A stretch of 64,000 nucleotides of DNA from Beta vulgaris subsp. vulgaris (GCF_026745355.1 NC_079209.1:7216984-7280983), one strand, 5' to 3'; shown: positions 45,710 through 56,920, counted from the first letter of the stretch. The notes: generated by a model not told the origin, from the sequence alone. Numbers and translations are program-made.

Positions 45710-47015
45710 TACCGAATTTCTTAAAATTTCATCTTAATGAACTAAATTGTGTCAAAAGTCTAATCATTGGTCTACTAAGTTAGAGTTGTTACATTATAAC
45801 CCAGTTAAATAGTTTGATACATTCGCTTTAATACTCCCTCCATCCTAAAAAAGTGAAACATTTATTTGTTTCATGTGAGAAATTTTTTTAGAAAATTAAA
45901 GTGTTCCACTTATTTTAGAATAGAGGAAGTATACTCTTTCCTAGCACTACTTACAATACCCTTTTAGATCTCTTACCTTCTCCAAATGTTTCCCTTAGTG
46001 GTTATAAGTTACTTCAAGAATTTTAGCTTATTGTGCTTTGTATTACAAATTTGCATCTTGTAACAACCCGACCCTTGATGGACTCGAGTTGATCATCACA
46101 AATGTGCATTAGGCTCAACAAATGTCCTAACAGATCAATTCAAGTTCTTTTGACATATTTTATCATAACTTTGGAAGTTCTTGGGAAATAAGCTCCCTAA
46201 AAGAAAAATGTATCTTCTTATTATAAGTAGCCTGTTAAATCATCATTAAAGCAATCATGAGAAATATAACACATTCTCTTCTTTTTGGCTCTCTAATGGC
46301 ATTCTTTTCCCGCAACGCCTTGGCTTTCTTTTGACGCCGACTAGAGTCCCATGCTACCTTATTTTGGTGGTTGATGATAAGTTTTCACTCAGATTAGAGA
46401 GCATCTAGTTTATCTGAATCTTGTTAACCTGAACTTGTGTGCACTCATTACACTTGGGTAGATCTAAATAGTCTGAAGTCTACCATATGTTTCATAGGAT
46501 TAAACTTGATCAACCTCAAAACTTACTTTTCAAGGTGAACGTAGCACACCATTAACTATTTAGATGTCTAAAATTCTAATTTTTCTTTCAAAAACCAATT
46601 TTTGTTTTTGAGTCACTTTACGATACAATCATGTTTTTTTGTACATTATCTTAGGTAAGTCTTTTTTTCGTTTGATGACACAGAGGTTAGTCTAATTTTG
46701 TCTAAATTTCTTCAAAGATTATCTATTAAACGACCCCTTTACTAGACTAGGTAAAACCAACAAGACCATAATGGACTTGAACGCGAATCTAGACGAATCA
46801 ACATTGATATTAACCAATTTGAAGCAAAATGAACATAAATATTACTCCAGTACATCATATTTTCTTGATAAATCAAGCAGAAAGGACTTGAATGACACAA
46901 TACGATCTAGATCCAAATGAATGCCTCAACACTTTATCCAAATCGAATCAAAAATCAAACTTATCAATTTACCCATTTACAACTGATACGTCCTTTAAAA
47001 TTCCAAACGTCTCTC
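45710..47015 (+). repeat. RhoGDI-flank repeat, copy 3 of 3 (diverged)
   Basis: It is collinear with about 32560-33630 but visibly more diverged. Landmarks: GTCTAATCATTGGTCTACTA, ACCCTTTTAGATCTCTTACC, TTTGCATCTTGTAACAA, AAACGACCCCTTTACTA and TATTTTCTTGATAAATCA. It is followed at 47030 by the upstream region of the USP39-like gene, the same order as copy 1 followed by the proximal duplicate. Confidence 0.8.
45834..45929. mobile_element. 96-bp Stowaway with sequenced empty sites
   Basis: CTCCCTCCATCCTAAAAAAG and CTTATTTTAGAATAGAGGAAG form its inverted ends, flanked by TA. Copies 1 and 2 of the host repeat read TTTAATATACTCTTTC at this place without it, so they show the unoccupied target. Confidence 0.9.
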
Positions 47016-47302
47016 TATACATTACATGGAAAACCGTATCTCACTAAAGTGCCTAAAATACTTTTATGTAATTGATATTAAAATTGTTAAAAATAATTTC
47101 ATTATTCTATTTCATTATAAAATGTTTAAAGCTATTTTGTTACCAATTATATTTCCTTACACAACAAATGTATTGCGTGGATATAGGACCACTTACAACT
47201 TAGCCATCAATCAACTAGCTCGCTAGATGTATATCAAAGTCATTGGGTGTAAAGTGTAATTGGGTCTAGATTATGGTGTAAAAAGAAGAACAAAAACCGT
47301 TA
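47016..47302 (+). repeat. Upstream region of the USP39-like gene (distal copy)
   Basis: It matches 36220-36840 minus the Stowaway in that copy, including TGCCTAAAATACTT-type, TAATTGATATT and TTGGGTGTAAAGTGTAATTG-type landmarks. No gene is seen. Confidence 0.7.
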
Positions 47303-47304
47303 TA

Positions 47305-47961
47305 CTTCCTCTATAACATAATAACTGCAACAAAGTTTTTCTTTCTAGCTGTCTCCCTTTTTCCCCTTTCCCTTCATCAGTTAGGGGATACCATGGATGA
47401 TCTCATCCATGGTAAGCCCCTTTTCCTTTCTTGTTTTCACTTTCTAGTTTGTCCTTTTGTTTTGTTGAATAAGTTAGTCTCTCTTTATGGGAAGACTAGT
47501 CTTCTCTGTTGTGGAGGTCTCCTTCTCCCTTATGGGATTTGTGAGTCTAGTTTTTTCATTTGTAGGTATGAGAAATTGTTCTCATTGGTTGAAGTTCAAA
47601 ACTATCAACATGAAGGTATTGGAAGCTCGGATGCGGTCAATATGGATAGATCAAGAATGTTCTTCTCCAAACTATGTCAAAATGATAGATGGTTCCATTA
47701 ATAGTTGCTTGGGACAACAAATACAAGGGACTTGTGCCACAATATTCGATCTGGTTCATTGTAGTTTCATCGAAGACGGAATTGATCTGATCTTTTTTAA
47801 TTGTCTCTGTTTTTCTTTATTTCTTATTATAAATGCCGTTTGACCTTCAATTAATGAAACTTTTTTTTTTAAAAAAAAACATAATAACTACAACAAAATA
47901 TTGAATATTATTTATAAATATAAAATATTTATTTATTGCAGTTATTAGATTACGGAGCACG
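47305..47961. mobile_element. Stowaway MITE split by a retroposed insertion
   Basis: The left half (CTTCCTCTATAACATAATAA) and right half (TTATTGCAGTTATTAGATTA then CGGAG) are the two ends of one Stowaway with TA flanks. Between them lies the insert 47336-47877. The same family, with another nested insert, is at 43629-43816. Confidence 0.7.
47336..47877 (+). mobile_element. Retroposed (LINE- or SINE-type) insertion with ~20-bp target duplication
   Basis: It is flanked by AACATAATAACTGCAACAAA (47316-47335) and a near-identical copy with one G-to-A change at 47878-47897. It ends in a T run followed by an A run (47861-47879), as expected of target-primed reverse transcription. About 540 bp long; a short palindrome ACCATGGATGATCTCATCC plus ATGGT lies at 47390-47412. 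No RT domain is recognisable, so it is a 5'-truncated LINE, a SINE or a retroposed transcript. Confidence 0.65.
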
Positions 47962-47970
47962 TAGATTAAT

Positions 47971-49098
47971 GGTGCGTTCTGTTCAACTTAAAAAATTAAG
48001 TTTCAGGTCCAATAAGTTCAGATAAGTTCAGATAAGTTGCAATAAGTTCCAATAAGGTATAATAAGGTCCAATAAGTTCCAATCAGGTGCAATAAGTTCC
48101 AATCAGGTGCAATAAGTTCCAATCAGGTCTAATAAGGTCCAATAAGTTCCAATCAGGTCTAATAAGGTCCAATAAGGTCCAAATAGTCAATGTTTAATAA
48201 ACATTTGTATTATTGTCCATTTTTTTGTTATTCATAATTTCATATCACTATTAGCTGATTATGTTATTATTAGAATTTTAATTAAAGTACCACAATGATT
48301 ATATAGTATTATACTTGTATTAGCGTCTATTATTTTATTATTTATTTATATTATGTCTATTATTTTATTATTCATATTACTATTAGCTGATCATGTTGTT
48401 ATTAGAATTTTTTTTATTAAAGTACCACATATATAGTATTATACTTGTATTATTGTCTATTATTTGATTATTCATATTGCTATTAAATAATATTATAATC
48501 ATGGTCAAATAATTAAGGTCAACAATAAAATAATAATTATAATTACAATATTTTGCAATTCGTCTTTAAATAACTAGAGATAACATGTTAAATATATAAA
48601 TAGTAAATTTTTTTTGTTAAATTAATTATCATAAGAGATAATTAATAATAATTATTTTTTTAAAGGATGAATTTTATTAATTATTACTTCATAATAAATT
48701 TTGAGGGGTAGTATTTACGCTAGGGGTAATATTTATATTACCAATAGTCAATTTTTTTTGTCTAATAAGGTCAAATAAGTTTCAATCAGGTCCAATAAGG
48801 TCTAATAAGTTTCAATCAGGTCCAATAAGGTCTAATAAGTTTCAATCAGGGCCAATAAGGTCTAATAAGTTTCAATAAGGTCAATAAGTTCCAATAATGT
48901 CCAATAAGTTCCAATCAGGTTCAATCAGGTCCAATAAGTTGAATCAGGTCCAATCAGGTTTAATAAATTCCAATAAGTTCAGTTCAGGTTCAATAAATTC
49001 AGTTCAAATAAGGTCCAATAAGCTCAGTTCAGGTTCAATAAATTCAGTTCAAATAAGGTCCAATAAATTCAGGGCCAATAAGTTGAATAGAACGCACC
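47971..49098. mobile_element. DNA transposon relic with TIRs and AATAAGTTCC-type internal repeats, 1128 bp
   Basis: The left end GGTGCGTTCTGTTCAACTTA and the right end, in reverse complement GGTGCGTTCTATTCAACTTA, agree at 19 of 20 positions. The right flank starts TAA and the left flank ends TTAAT, so a TAA-type duplication with one extra base is possible (PIF/Harbinger-like), but this is not firm. Inside both ends are long arrays of a 10-12-bp motif (CAATAAGTTC, CAATCAGGTC, TAATAAGGTC) at 48000-48185 and 48762-49085. They flank an AT-rich core with ATTATTTTATTATT repeats. Non-coding. Confidence 0.78.
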
Positions 49099-49099
49099 T

Positions 49100-49825
49100 A
49101 AGAACACAAGCCCAAATATCCGAAATCCAGTCGTCTGGGTTGGGCTATCATAAAGTAAATTCGTCCAATTCAAAACAAAAAAGAAAAAAAAGGAAAGTCG
49201 CCTTGTGAGAAACTATATTCTTCTCGAGTGAGGTAGAGAGTTTTCTTGCACCTCTCAAATCAAGACAGCGAAATTCCGCCATTGGTGACAAACTTTTGCT
49301 CAACATTATAACTGGTATTATTCAGAATTTCAACTTCTTAATTTCATCTTCAATTCTTGTTCTAGTATAAAATTGTAATCTTATTTTGCCCTAGATTGGA
49401 ATTTCTGTAAATTTCAGCTAATAGTTATCAGTTTCAGTACTTAAGTCATTGCGCTTTTTCGTCTTTTTTGTTGTTTTGCGATTTATCTGTGTTCAAGTGG
49501 AAAAGTTTGATTATTGTATCATCTTATTGATTAATCCGAATTGGAAATGATTATTTCTTATTTTACTACTGTTGAGCGAATTTGTTATCTTGAATGGAGA
49601 TTTCATGTGTTGTATAAGTGGAGTTGTTTTAGATTTTTCATTTTTGGGGGTTTCTGGAAACTTTTTAATTGTTTTTATTACTATACAGGAAAATTTGTGT
49701 GGGACTTCTTTGTGAGTGGGTGTTGTTTGGGGAAACTAAGAAGCTTTGAGTTTGGACTTATTCATCAAGTATACATTGAATTTGGAGATTACTTATTCTA
49801 TCGAACTGAATTGTGAGAATTGACA
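49100..49825 (+). promoter_or_regulatory. Presumed promoter/leader of the USP39-like gene
   Basis: This 0.7-kb stretch precedes the start codon and is conserved in the duplicate at 36840-37341 plus 43304-43580. A C/T-rich section with CTTGCACCTCTCAAATCA and GAAATTCCGCCATTG is the best conserved part and could hold the transcription start. A CAG/GT-like pattern near 49690 (ATACAGGAAAATTTG) suggests a 5' UTR intron. Inferred from position and conservation only. Confidence 0.45.
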
Positions 49826-52800
49826 ATGAGAAGTAAGAGAGAGAGAGAGGAGCTAACTGATGGAGAGGTAAAGAGGCAGAGGGTGGAAAAAGATGAAGAA
49901 GAAGAGGTAAGTTCGCCCAAGACGCATGCTTTTGAGAATCCACTGCTTCCGCTTGCTTCATACAATGATGACGACGAAGAAGAAGAGGAGGGAAATGTAA
50001 AGAAAGCAGAAGTTAATGGCCGTAAAAATGAGATAGTTGATGATGATGAGGATGATGACGATGAGGAAGATTTCAAGTTTGGTCAAGGGAAGCACAATCG
50101 ATTGGTGGTTGTCAGGAGGGATTGCCCGTATCTTGATACTGTTAACAGACAGGTACTTGATTTTTTCTCCTCTTCTATTTATGGTTTACTTATCGATGTA
50201 TCTTACATTTGGTGTATTTGTTGATATGTTTTCTGAAGCTTTTAGTGTCTGGAAATAAGTTGATTGAAATCCGTATCGAGGGGTTAGAATATTTGCTACC
50301 AAGATTCTTGTGTGATATATTGGTAGTTGGAGTAGCCTTTTAGATTAGAGGTTCTTCTGTAGGACATCGACTAATGGGTGTAAGATTTCGGTGCGGAGGG
50401 TTTGTAAGGAGACCTGCCTTTTGTATTTTGATTGAAGTTGGACTGGTCTTGGAAGGGGTTGGGGTTTTTGTTTTTGAACCCTAAAATGCTGCTTGTACTT
50501 CACTAAGTACTAGTAGAATATGGCTAATCTTGTGTTTGTAAATGGATGCTAGGACAGCTTAGTGATATATAAACATGTACTCATCCCGTCTATTATAATA
50601 GTCACAGGCACTTTTTTGGGATGTTGGGAAATGATGGCTAATGGTTTAGGATGGTGTTACCCAATTAGCCATACTATTTGGTTTGTGGAACGTGTGTGGA
50701 AATGTAATTCACTACCTGCATTTGTTAAAGTTGTTTGAAATTGTAATGTTGCGCAATTCACTACCTACATTTGTTAAAAGTTGTCCAAAATTGTACCGTT
50801 GCGCCATGAACCATATACCCATTTATGCATTCAGCTCGTGTTCTGCAGAGAATTATCTTAGACCTCCCATTTTTATTTTTTCTTTTTTCTTTTTTTGGAA
50901 GGGATCCCATTCTCTTTACTTACGCATGTAGAAGAAATATAGGCAGCATCGTCAGCAGATTTTTCTTCAATCAGATGTGACTAATTTTTTAAGAGGTAAA
51001 TACTCTCTTTGTGATAGTTCATTATATGGAGTAGTTGAGAGCAAGTAAGCTGAGAGAGTAATATGTAGATTAGGGGAATCACACTGTGTATGCATTCAAC
51101 TTAGAGAGAGAAGGAGAAATCAGGCCAGCAATCACCTCTTTAAAGTGACAAGGTTGTGCTAGGTTACATGATCAGCTTGATCCAATCTAGTGCAATCATA
51201 TCCTCACCTTAGCTGTACCTCTTATTTGTGTTTCGACTCCTAAATTACATCATTCAGTCCATAATTTAGCAGGTTCGCAGGGGGTTGATTGATTAGGTAA
51301 TACTTGTTTACAAATTGGACTTCCTAACATGCTCCTACTCATCAAATGTGCATTCATTTGATTTCTCCGATATGTGAAATAATGAAATTTACAATTTAAC
51401 ATTTGGATGATTATTATACCAGGAAGAATATACGTCTAGGGTGGTCAAAAACTGCTTTTGCTCCAAATGAACTAAAATAAAAGAGGAGCTAGAATAATGT
51501 GAAATATTCTAGTGTCTGGAAGTATGACTATCAAATCTTTATCAAGGATTAAGAATATGTGCTACCAAGATTCTTGTGTGAGATATTGGTAGTTGGAATG
51601 CAGCCTTCTAAATTAGAGGTACTTCTGTTGGACATTAATTAACGTGTGTTTGATTTGGCATTTGGGTTCAGAGGGTTTGATAAGGACGTCTGCCCTGTGT
51701 ATATTTGTTGATATTGGGCTGATTTTAGATGGGCTAAGGTTTTGCTTTTGATATCCTAAAATGCTGTTTACTTTGATGAGGAGTGCGCAACAGAATATGG
51801 TTCTTTATGTGTTTGGTATTGGATGCTAGGATGTTTAAATGTGGATCCCCATCTTTTATAAATGATTGCACATGTACTATTTTGGATGTCTTACAGTTAG
51901 ACTTCTTAACATGCTCCCAAGTCTCACCGATATTGAGAGATGTGAAGAGTGTGAGAATGATCAATTACTAAATGGGGTTTTCTTGAGTGCAATTATGTCA
52001 GATTCTTACTTCCAAAGAGCTAGAACAATGTGGCAGCCAATTTAAGATAGAGTATAATGGTTTGCATGACAATGCTTCTTGTGCTGTCTTCCTCGAGATT
52101 ATGTAATTTGTGCTGAGATATTGTTGCTGGGACAGGGAGGTTGTCTATTGTTGTGAACAGTGTGAAAATTTGTATTCACAATGTGGCAGCCAATTAAGAT
52201 AGAGTATAATGGGGTTTTCTCTTGGAATTCTTGATATGTTTGTTCATTTTTTCAAATTGTTACTTTCAGGATGTATGATCATTGGTATATCTATAATCTA
52301 TATACCTTGTTTTCTTTCTCCATCATAGGAAATGGGAGAAATGATAAGACTTCTTTTCTTTTGGGTTGCCTGAAACTTTCTGGTTTGTCATTTGTATTTT
52401 GTGCATTTCTGAAAAGTTTCTTGCTTTTCTTGCAGGCTTTAGATTTTGATTTCGAAAAGTTCTGTTCAATCTCCTTAACAAATTTGAATGTATATGCATG
52501 TCTAGTGTGTGGTAAGTATTACCAAGGAAGGGGTTCCAAGTCTCATGCATATACTCATAGCCTGGAAGCGGGACATCATGTCTACATCAATTTAAAGACT
52601 GAGAAGGTTTATTGCCTTCCGGATGGATATGAGATCAATGACCCATCTTTAGATGACATTCGTCATGTTCTAAATCCGAGGTCTGTTTCATATTTTGCCT
52701 TTTCCTTTGCTGATTTATTAATTCACTAGGCTCTATTTATATTGAAATAATGTTGCCATGTATCCGCATTCCATATATGGTGTGTACTGAACCTATACTC

Positions 52801-55530
52801 TGTTTTCTTGTTATTTTTGTGGTTATTATATCAACTTCTATGAATTCCTAGAAGACGTGATGGACAGAAGAAAGTACTTTTTTGTCAATCTTTCTGTTAT
52901 CTCTATGCAGGTTTTCCAAGGAACAAGTTGAACAGCTAGATAAAAGCAAGCTGTGGTCAAGGGCTCTTGATGGCTCTGATTACCTCCCTGGATTGGTATA
53001 TCCTCTGTCTCTGACTGATAAGTTATTCTCCTTGTTTTTAGATCTATTTGTTAGAATAATTTTAATTGAATTCTTTTTTTCTGTTTCCAGGTAGGACTCA
53101 ATAACATTAAGGAGACTGATTTTGTGAATGTTACAATTCAATCACTTATGCGTGTTACACCCTTAAGGAATTTCTTCCTGATCCCAGAGAACTACCAACA
53201 TTGTAAATCTCCCCTGGTTCATCGTTTTGGTGAGCTCACTCGTAAAATCTGGCATACAAGAAATTTTAAGGGACAGGTAATAACATGATTATGTTTGATG
53301 TTCTTCAGTTACATAACGAAATTGTTCACTTATCAATGCAGTGTGTATAAGATTGATGTTGTGATTGCAGGTGAGCCCCCACGAATTTTTGCAGGCTGTT
53401 ATGAAAGCCAGTAAAAAACGGTTTCGAATAGGTAGTCAATCCGACCCAGTTGAGTTTGTGTCTTGGCTGCTAAATACTCTTCATGCAGATCTCAGAAGTT
53501 CTAAGAAAAATACAAGTATCATTTATCAGTGCTTCCAGGTAACATCTCCATCTGTTCAAAAATTCGGTACCATTGCATGCTTGTTTATTTGTCACATTCA
53601 ACTTAATTTGCTCAACAGGGAGAACTGGAGGTTAAGAAAGAGATCCAGAGTAAAGGTACTGTGGAGAGAAGACTGAAGGGTAATGATCAGAATGGTGGCT
53701 CTGAAAACCCTAATGTTATCACAGAAACTTCGAAAATGCCTTTTCTAATGCTTGGCCTTGATTTGCCACCTCCACCACTTTTCCAAGATGTGATGGAGAA
53801 AAATATTATCCCTCAGGTATTATATGCTTGATTGCTCATGATCTAAGGTTGCTGAAAGCTTAAAATTCTGATTATCCATAATATATGTCTTCTTCACCTT
53901 CTCCTTTTTTTTTTCATTACTCCCTCCGTTCCCTTATGATGTTCCAAGTTTGATTTTTTTGTCTACAAAAGATTCGAATGAGGAACATAAAAAGGAGCGC
54001 AAGGAGTACTATTTGCGATTTGTCGAATCTTTTGTTGTTGTTTCCATCCAGTATACGCATCTTTTCCTTTTCGTTTGCTTGGAACTTTTGGTGAACTTGG
54101 CTCATAGCCTCATCTTAATTCTTTCTTAGGTTCCACTTTTCAACATATTGAAGAAGTTTGATGGGGAGACCATAACAGAAGTTGTGCGTCCACAAATAGC
54201 TAGGATGAAATATCGTGTTACTAAACTGCCACCTTACATTATTCTGCACATGCGGCGATTTACGAAAAACAACTTCTTTGTTGAAAAGAATCCCACCCTT
54301 GGTAAGCTTGTGTTACTGAAATTTGTGTGATATTAGCATCACAAAAGTGGTTTGCAAATTTTCTTCCCTTATGTTCTGTTTTGTGCTTGCAATTTTACAG
54401 CCTTATGTTTGAGATGGTTTGGTTGTTGAAACTAAGCCTTGGTTATGTATCCATGGCTCTGCTTGCTGAGTGCACTAAGGCCTTGTTCTCTTCAGATAAA
54501 AAATAATGTTGAATAGCAGTCGGTTACAATCCTTAAAATCAACTATGCAGTAAAATCGCAAAATGACTTTTGATGATTAACAATGACTTCAGCTCAGCAA
54601 AATACTATGAGTTGAAGAGAATAGGATTATAGTTACAGAGCCTTCTTTCAGCTACTATTAGTCTATTATGGTCTTATTGGACCATTAACCATTGTATATA
54701 CATTGCCAACATTAGCATACTCTGAACAGTTGTTATTGATCATTGCTCTGTAACATGCTCGTGACCAGTTCAATGTGTGTAATCATGTGTGCACTTACAA
54801 GTTGCAACACGTTCTGCACTTTCGGTTGTCATTTTAGTTATATTAATCGTTATTCATTTCTCTGATTCTGTCTTACAAATGTTTATTGCCAGTTAATTTT
54901 CCCGTGAAAAACCTTGAGTTGAAGGATTATATTCCTCTGCCTACACCAAATGACAAGGAGAAATCAGAGTCAAAAGGCAACAAGAAAATGCAGTCAAAGG
55001 ACCATGAAAAATTGCGGTCGAAATATGATCTAATTGCTAATATTGTCCACGATGGCAAGCCCAGTGAAGGGTCGTACAGAGTCTTCGTTCAAAGGAAGTC
55101 TGAGGAACAATGGTAATTCTAACTTGGTGTCACTTAACTTTACGTGTTTCTCTTTTGACCAAGGGTGGACAAAGAATTATTCTCTACCAAATAAACATGA
55201 GGATTGGTGTGTGGATTTTCCAAGTGTCCACTCCTCACATGTTTGCTGGAGAACAGTTCTGCCAAATAACCGGACTTGCATTTTGTTTGATAGACAACAG
55301 CTTTTGCTCTTTCTTTAGATCAGCTTCACGAGTGTGTTTTGTTTGCTTGATTTTCGTCTCAACTTTCTTGGGTAGTCCGCTTTCTGACTTCTTTTTGTGC
55401 CCTTTTTTCTGGTATATGTGAAAACTCCAGGTATGAAGTACAGGATTTGCATGTTTCAGAAACACTTCCACAAATGGTTGCACTTTCGGAGGCATACATG
55501 CAGGTTTATGAGCTGCAGCAGCCACATTGA
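49826..55530 (+). CDS. USP39/Sad1-like U4/U6.U5 tri-snRNP-associated protein, 9 exons, 566 aa
   Basis: Exons 49826-50152, 52436-52680, 52911-52995, 53091-53276, 53371-53538, 53619-53816, 54130-54301, 54893-55112 and 55431-55530 join in frame through GT-AG introns (1701 bases). Human USP39 is nearly the same length. Residues 1-95 are charged, with Glu/Asp runs. A UBP-type zinc finger spans about 100-180 (C131xxC134, H146, H150, H156/H157). A ubiquitin-hydrolase fold follows. The catalytic Cys box reads GLNNIKETDFVNV, with Asp229 where active enzymes have Cys. The His box reads GSYRVFVQ, with Ser521 in place of His. This inactive pattern is known for the USP39/Sad1 family, which acts as a spliceosome assembly factor rather than a protease. 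Intron 1 (2.3 kb) contains internal duplications. Confidence 0.95.
50240..50570 (+). repeat. Intron-1 internal repeat, unit 1
   Basis: It matches 51515-51850 in order (TTTAGTGTCTGGAAAT-type, GCTACCAAGATTCTTGTGTG, ATTGGTAGTTGGA, TTAGAGGTTCTTCTG-type, CCTAAAATGCTG). Its first 100 bp are also present at 43870-44000. Confidence 0.75.
51515..52120 (+). repeat. Intron-1 internal repeat, unit 2, extended
   Basis: The first half repeats 50240-50570. The second half (from about 51790) is the source-like version of 37905-38195. A short piece (AATGTGGCAGCCAATT...AGATAGAGTATAATGG) recurs again at 52182-52212. Confidence 0.75.
53920..54006. mobile_element. 87-bp Stowaway in USP39-like intron 6
   Basis: CTCCCTCCGTTCCCTTATGA and its degenerate complement ending AAGGAGCGCAAGGAG, with TA at both sides. 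Internal ATGTTCC/GGAACAT also pair. Confidence 0.82.
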
Positions 55531-56118
55531 AAGCCACCCAGAATGTATTTGTTACTTATTAATGTTGTAAGGGTAGCGTATACATTTTAGCCTATGCATC
55601 TCAAGTTTCAGATATTATGAAGTGGTTTCAGGTCCGGGGTGGAAGCTAACCAAGAATTGATGTTTGGTGGGCAACTTTTTTGGCTTTAATGGAAACGAAC
55701 CTCTTCTTCCTTTCGTCTTATGTATAATAGTACTTCTTTTGTTTTCTTAATGGCAAGGACCTTGTGTAAATCTTTACTCTATCCTGATGAGCCGAAACTC
55801 AAGCTCTTATTTTCTATTGAGCAATAATAGTTCGAGAATGTAAGTCTTGAATGGGGCTCTCAAAAGCTTGATCCAGATAAAAGAAGGATCTTGTGTAAAT
55901 CTTTACTCCTAGTTTATTCTCATTGTTTTGTAGTTTGGCATTTGTGGGTTAGGTGGAGAATACGGAGACCTTTACCCCCAAATAGGCAAATACCATACTT
56001 GGCATTCGAACGAGAGACTCAAATATCTCTAGAGTTTAAGGTGAAGTTTTGCCAAGTGATTAAATGCTATTTAGGTTCTGCTTTTTTGTATTGAATAATT
56101 TTTTTTATTTTTTTGATT
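55531..56118. other. 3' UTR/flank of the USP39-like gene
   Basis: Non-coding. A phrase around GATCTTGTGTAAATCTTTACTC is repeated at about 55755 and 55890. No other element is seen. Confidence 0.45.
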
Positions 56119-56310
56119 AGGAAATTAAGTCAGCCTAAGGGCTAATCCTTACAAGGCTACTAGCCTATAGGAAACACCAACACGTTGGTTGGTAAGGCAT
56201 GCATAGCATGTTAAGGAAATACCCCAGCATAATGCTGGGGGGTAAGGATCGGACTCCTGACCTCAGGGGCCAAGGGGAAGTGCTCTACCCACTTGAGCTA
56301 ACTCTTATCC
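56119..56310 (-). mobile_element. tRNA-derived SINE with 10-bp flanking repeats
   Basis: On the minus strand it begins GGATAAGAGTTAGCTCAAGT. A box A-like GTTAGCTCAAGTGGGTAGAG is followed by a box B-like GGAGTCCGATCC, good matches to RNA polymerase III internal promoters. TTTTTTGATT stands on both sides (56109-56118 and 56311-56320). A CCCCAGCATAATGCTGGGG hairpin lies in the body. It is not a functional tRNA gene, because the acceptor stem does not pair. Confidence 0.7.
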
Positions 56311-56401
56311 TTTTTTGATTGAGTAAATGAAAATTTATTTCAAATCAGTTTAGATTAGTTCAGACTTATACATTTCAGTTCGTTTAGACTACAAATTATT
56401 G

Positions 56402-56450
<49 letters not shown>

Positions 56451-56469
56451 TTATTTTTATTATTATTAC

Positions 56470-56509
<40 letters not shown>
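56402..56509. repeat. (ATT)n microsatellite
   Basis: About 108 bp of ATT triplets with a few interruptions (TTT, ACT). A degenerate ATT-rich tail continues to about 56615. Confidence 0.95.
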
Positions 56510-56510
<1 letters not shown>

Positions 56511-56738
56511 TCTTAATATTATTATTATTGTTCTTAATATGATCTTATTATTATATTATAATAACAATACTATTATTATTATTACTATTATTATTTTCAT
56601 TATAATAATTATTATTGTTGACAATGTCACTTTTAAACTTTTTGGAGGGTATTTTTGACCCATTAAATATAAAATAAAGGAGACAAATAATAAAAAGCGT
56701 AATTTTTGGTGAATGAAGCGAAATATAGAAAAGTAATA

Positions 56739-56830
56739 CTCAATCCGATTTATTTTGTTTTTTTCTATTTTGAATAATTTTGTGAGAGGAAATTGGTTAA
56801 AGTGTGAAGAACTTTCAGAAACGAAGGGAG
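56739..56830. mobile_element. 92-bp Stowaway remnant
   Basis: CTCAATCCGATTTATTTTG at the left and AACGAAGGGAG at the right with TA flanks. The ends are partly degenerate. Confidence 0.6.
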
Positions 56831-56920
56831 TATTACTTTTTGGTGGGTGAAGAATTCTAAATAAATAAGTTTAAACAATGTAGCAATTAAAAAAAAGAAT
56901 ATTTAAGGAAAATATAGCAA

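Noticed and set aside
47393..47843. Overlapping open frames of about 100-118 codons in the retroposed insert
   Set aside because: No recognisable domain, and the frames end in the 3' tail of the insert.
48001..49090. CRISPR-like array of short repeats
   Set aside because: Repeats are contiguous and variable without unique spacers, and the genome is a plant nuclear one.
48897..49208. 103-codon Asn/Ser/Gln-rich frame
   Set aside because: Produced by the AATAAGTTCC-type array; frame continues out of the element without splice or family signals.
49798..50076. Minus-strand poly-Ser frame opposite USP39-like exon 1
   Set aside because: Antisense shadow of the acidic repeats of the real exon.
56246..56305. 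tRNA gene on the minus strand
   Set aside because: Only the A and B boxes match; the acceptor stem does not pair and a longer SINE body with flanking repeats is present.
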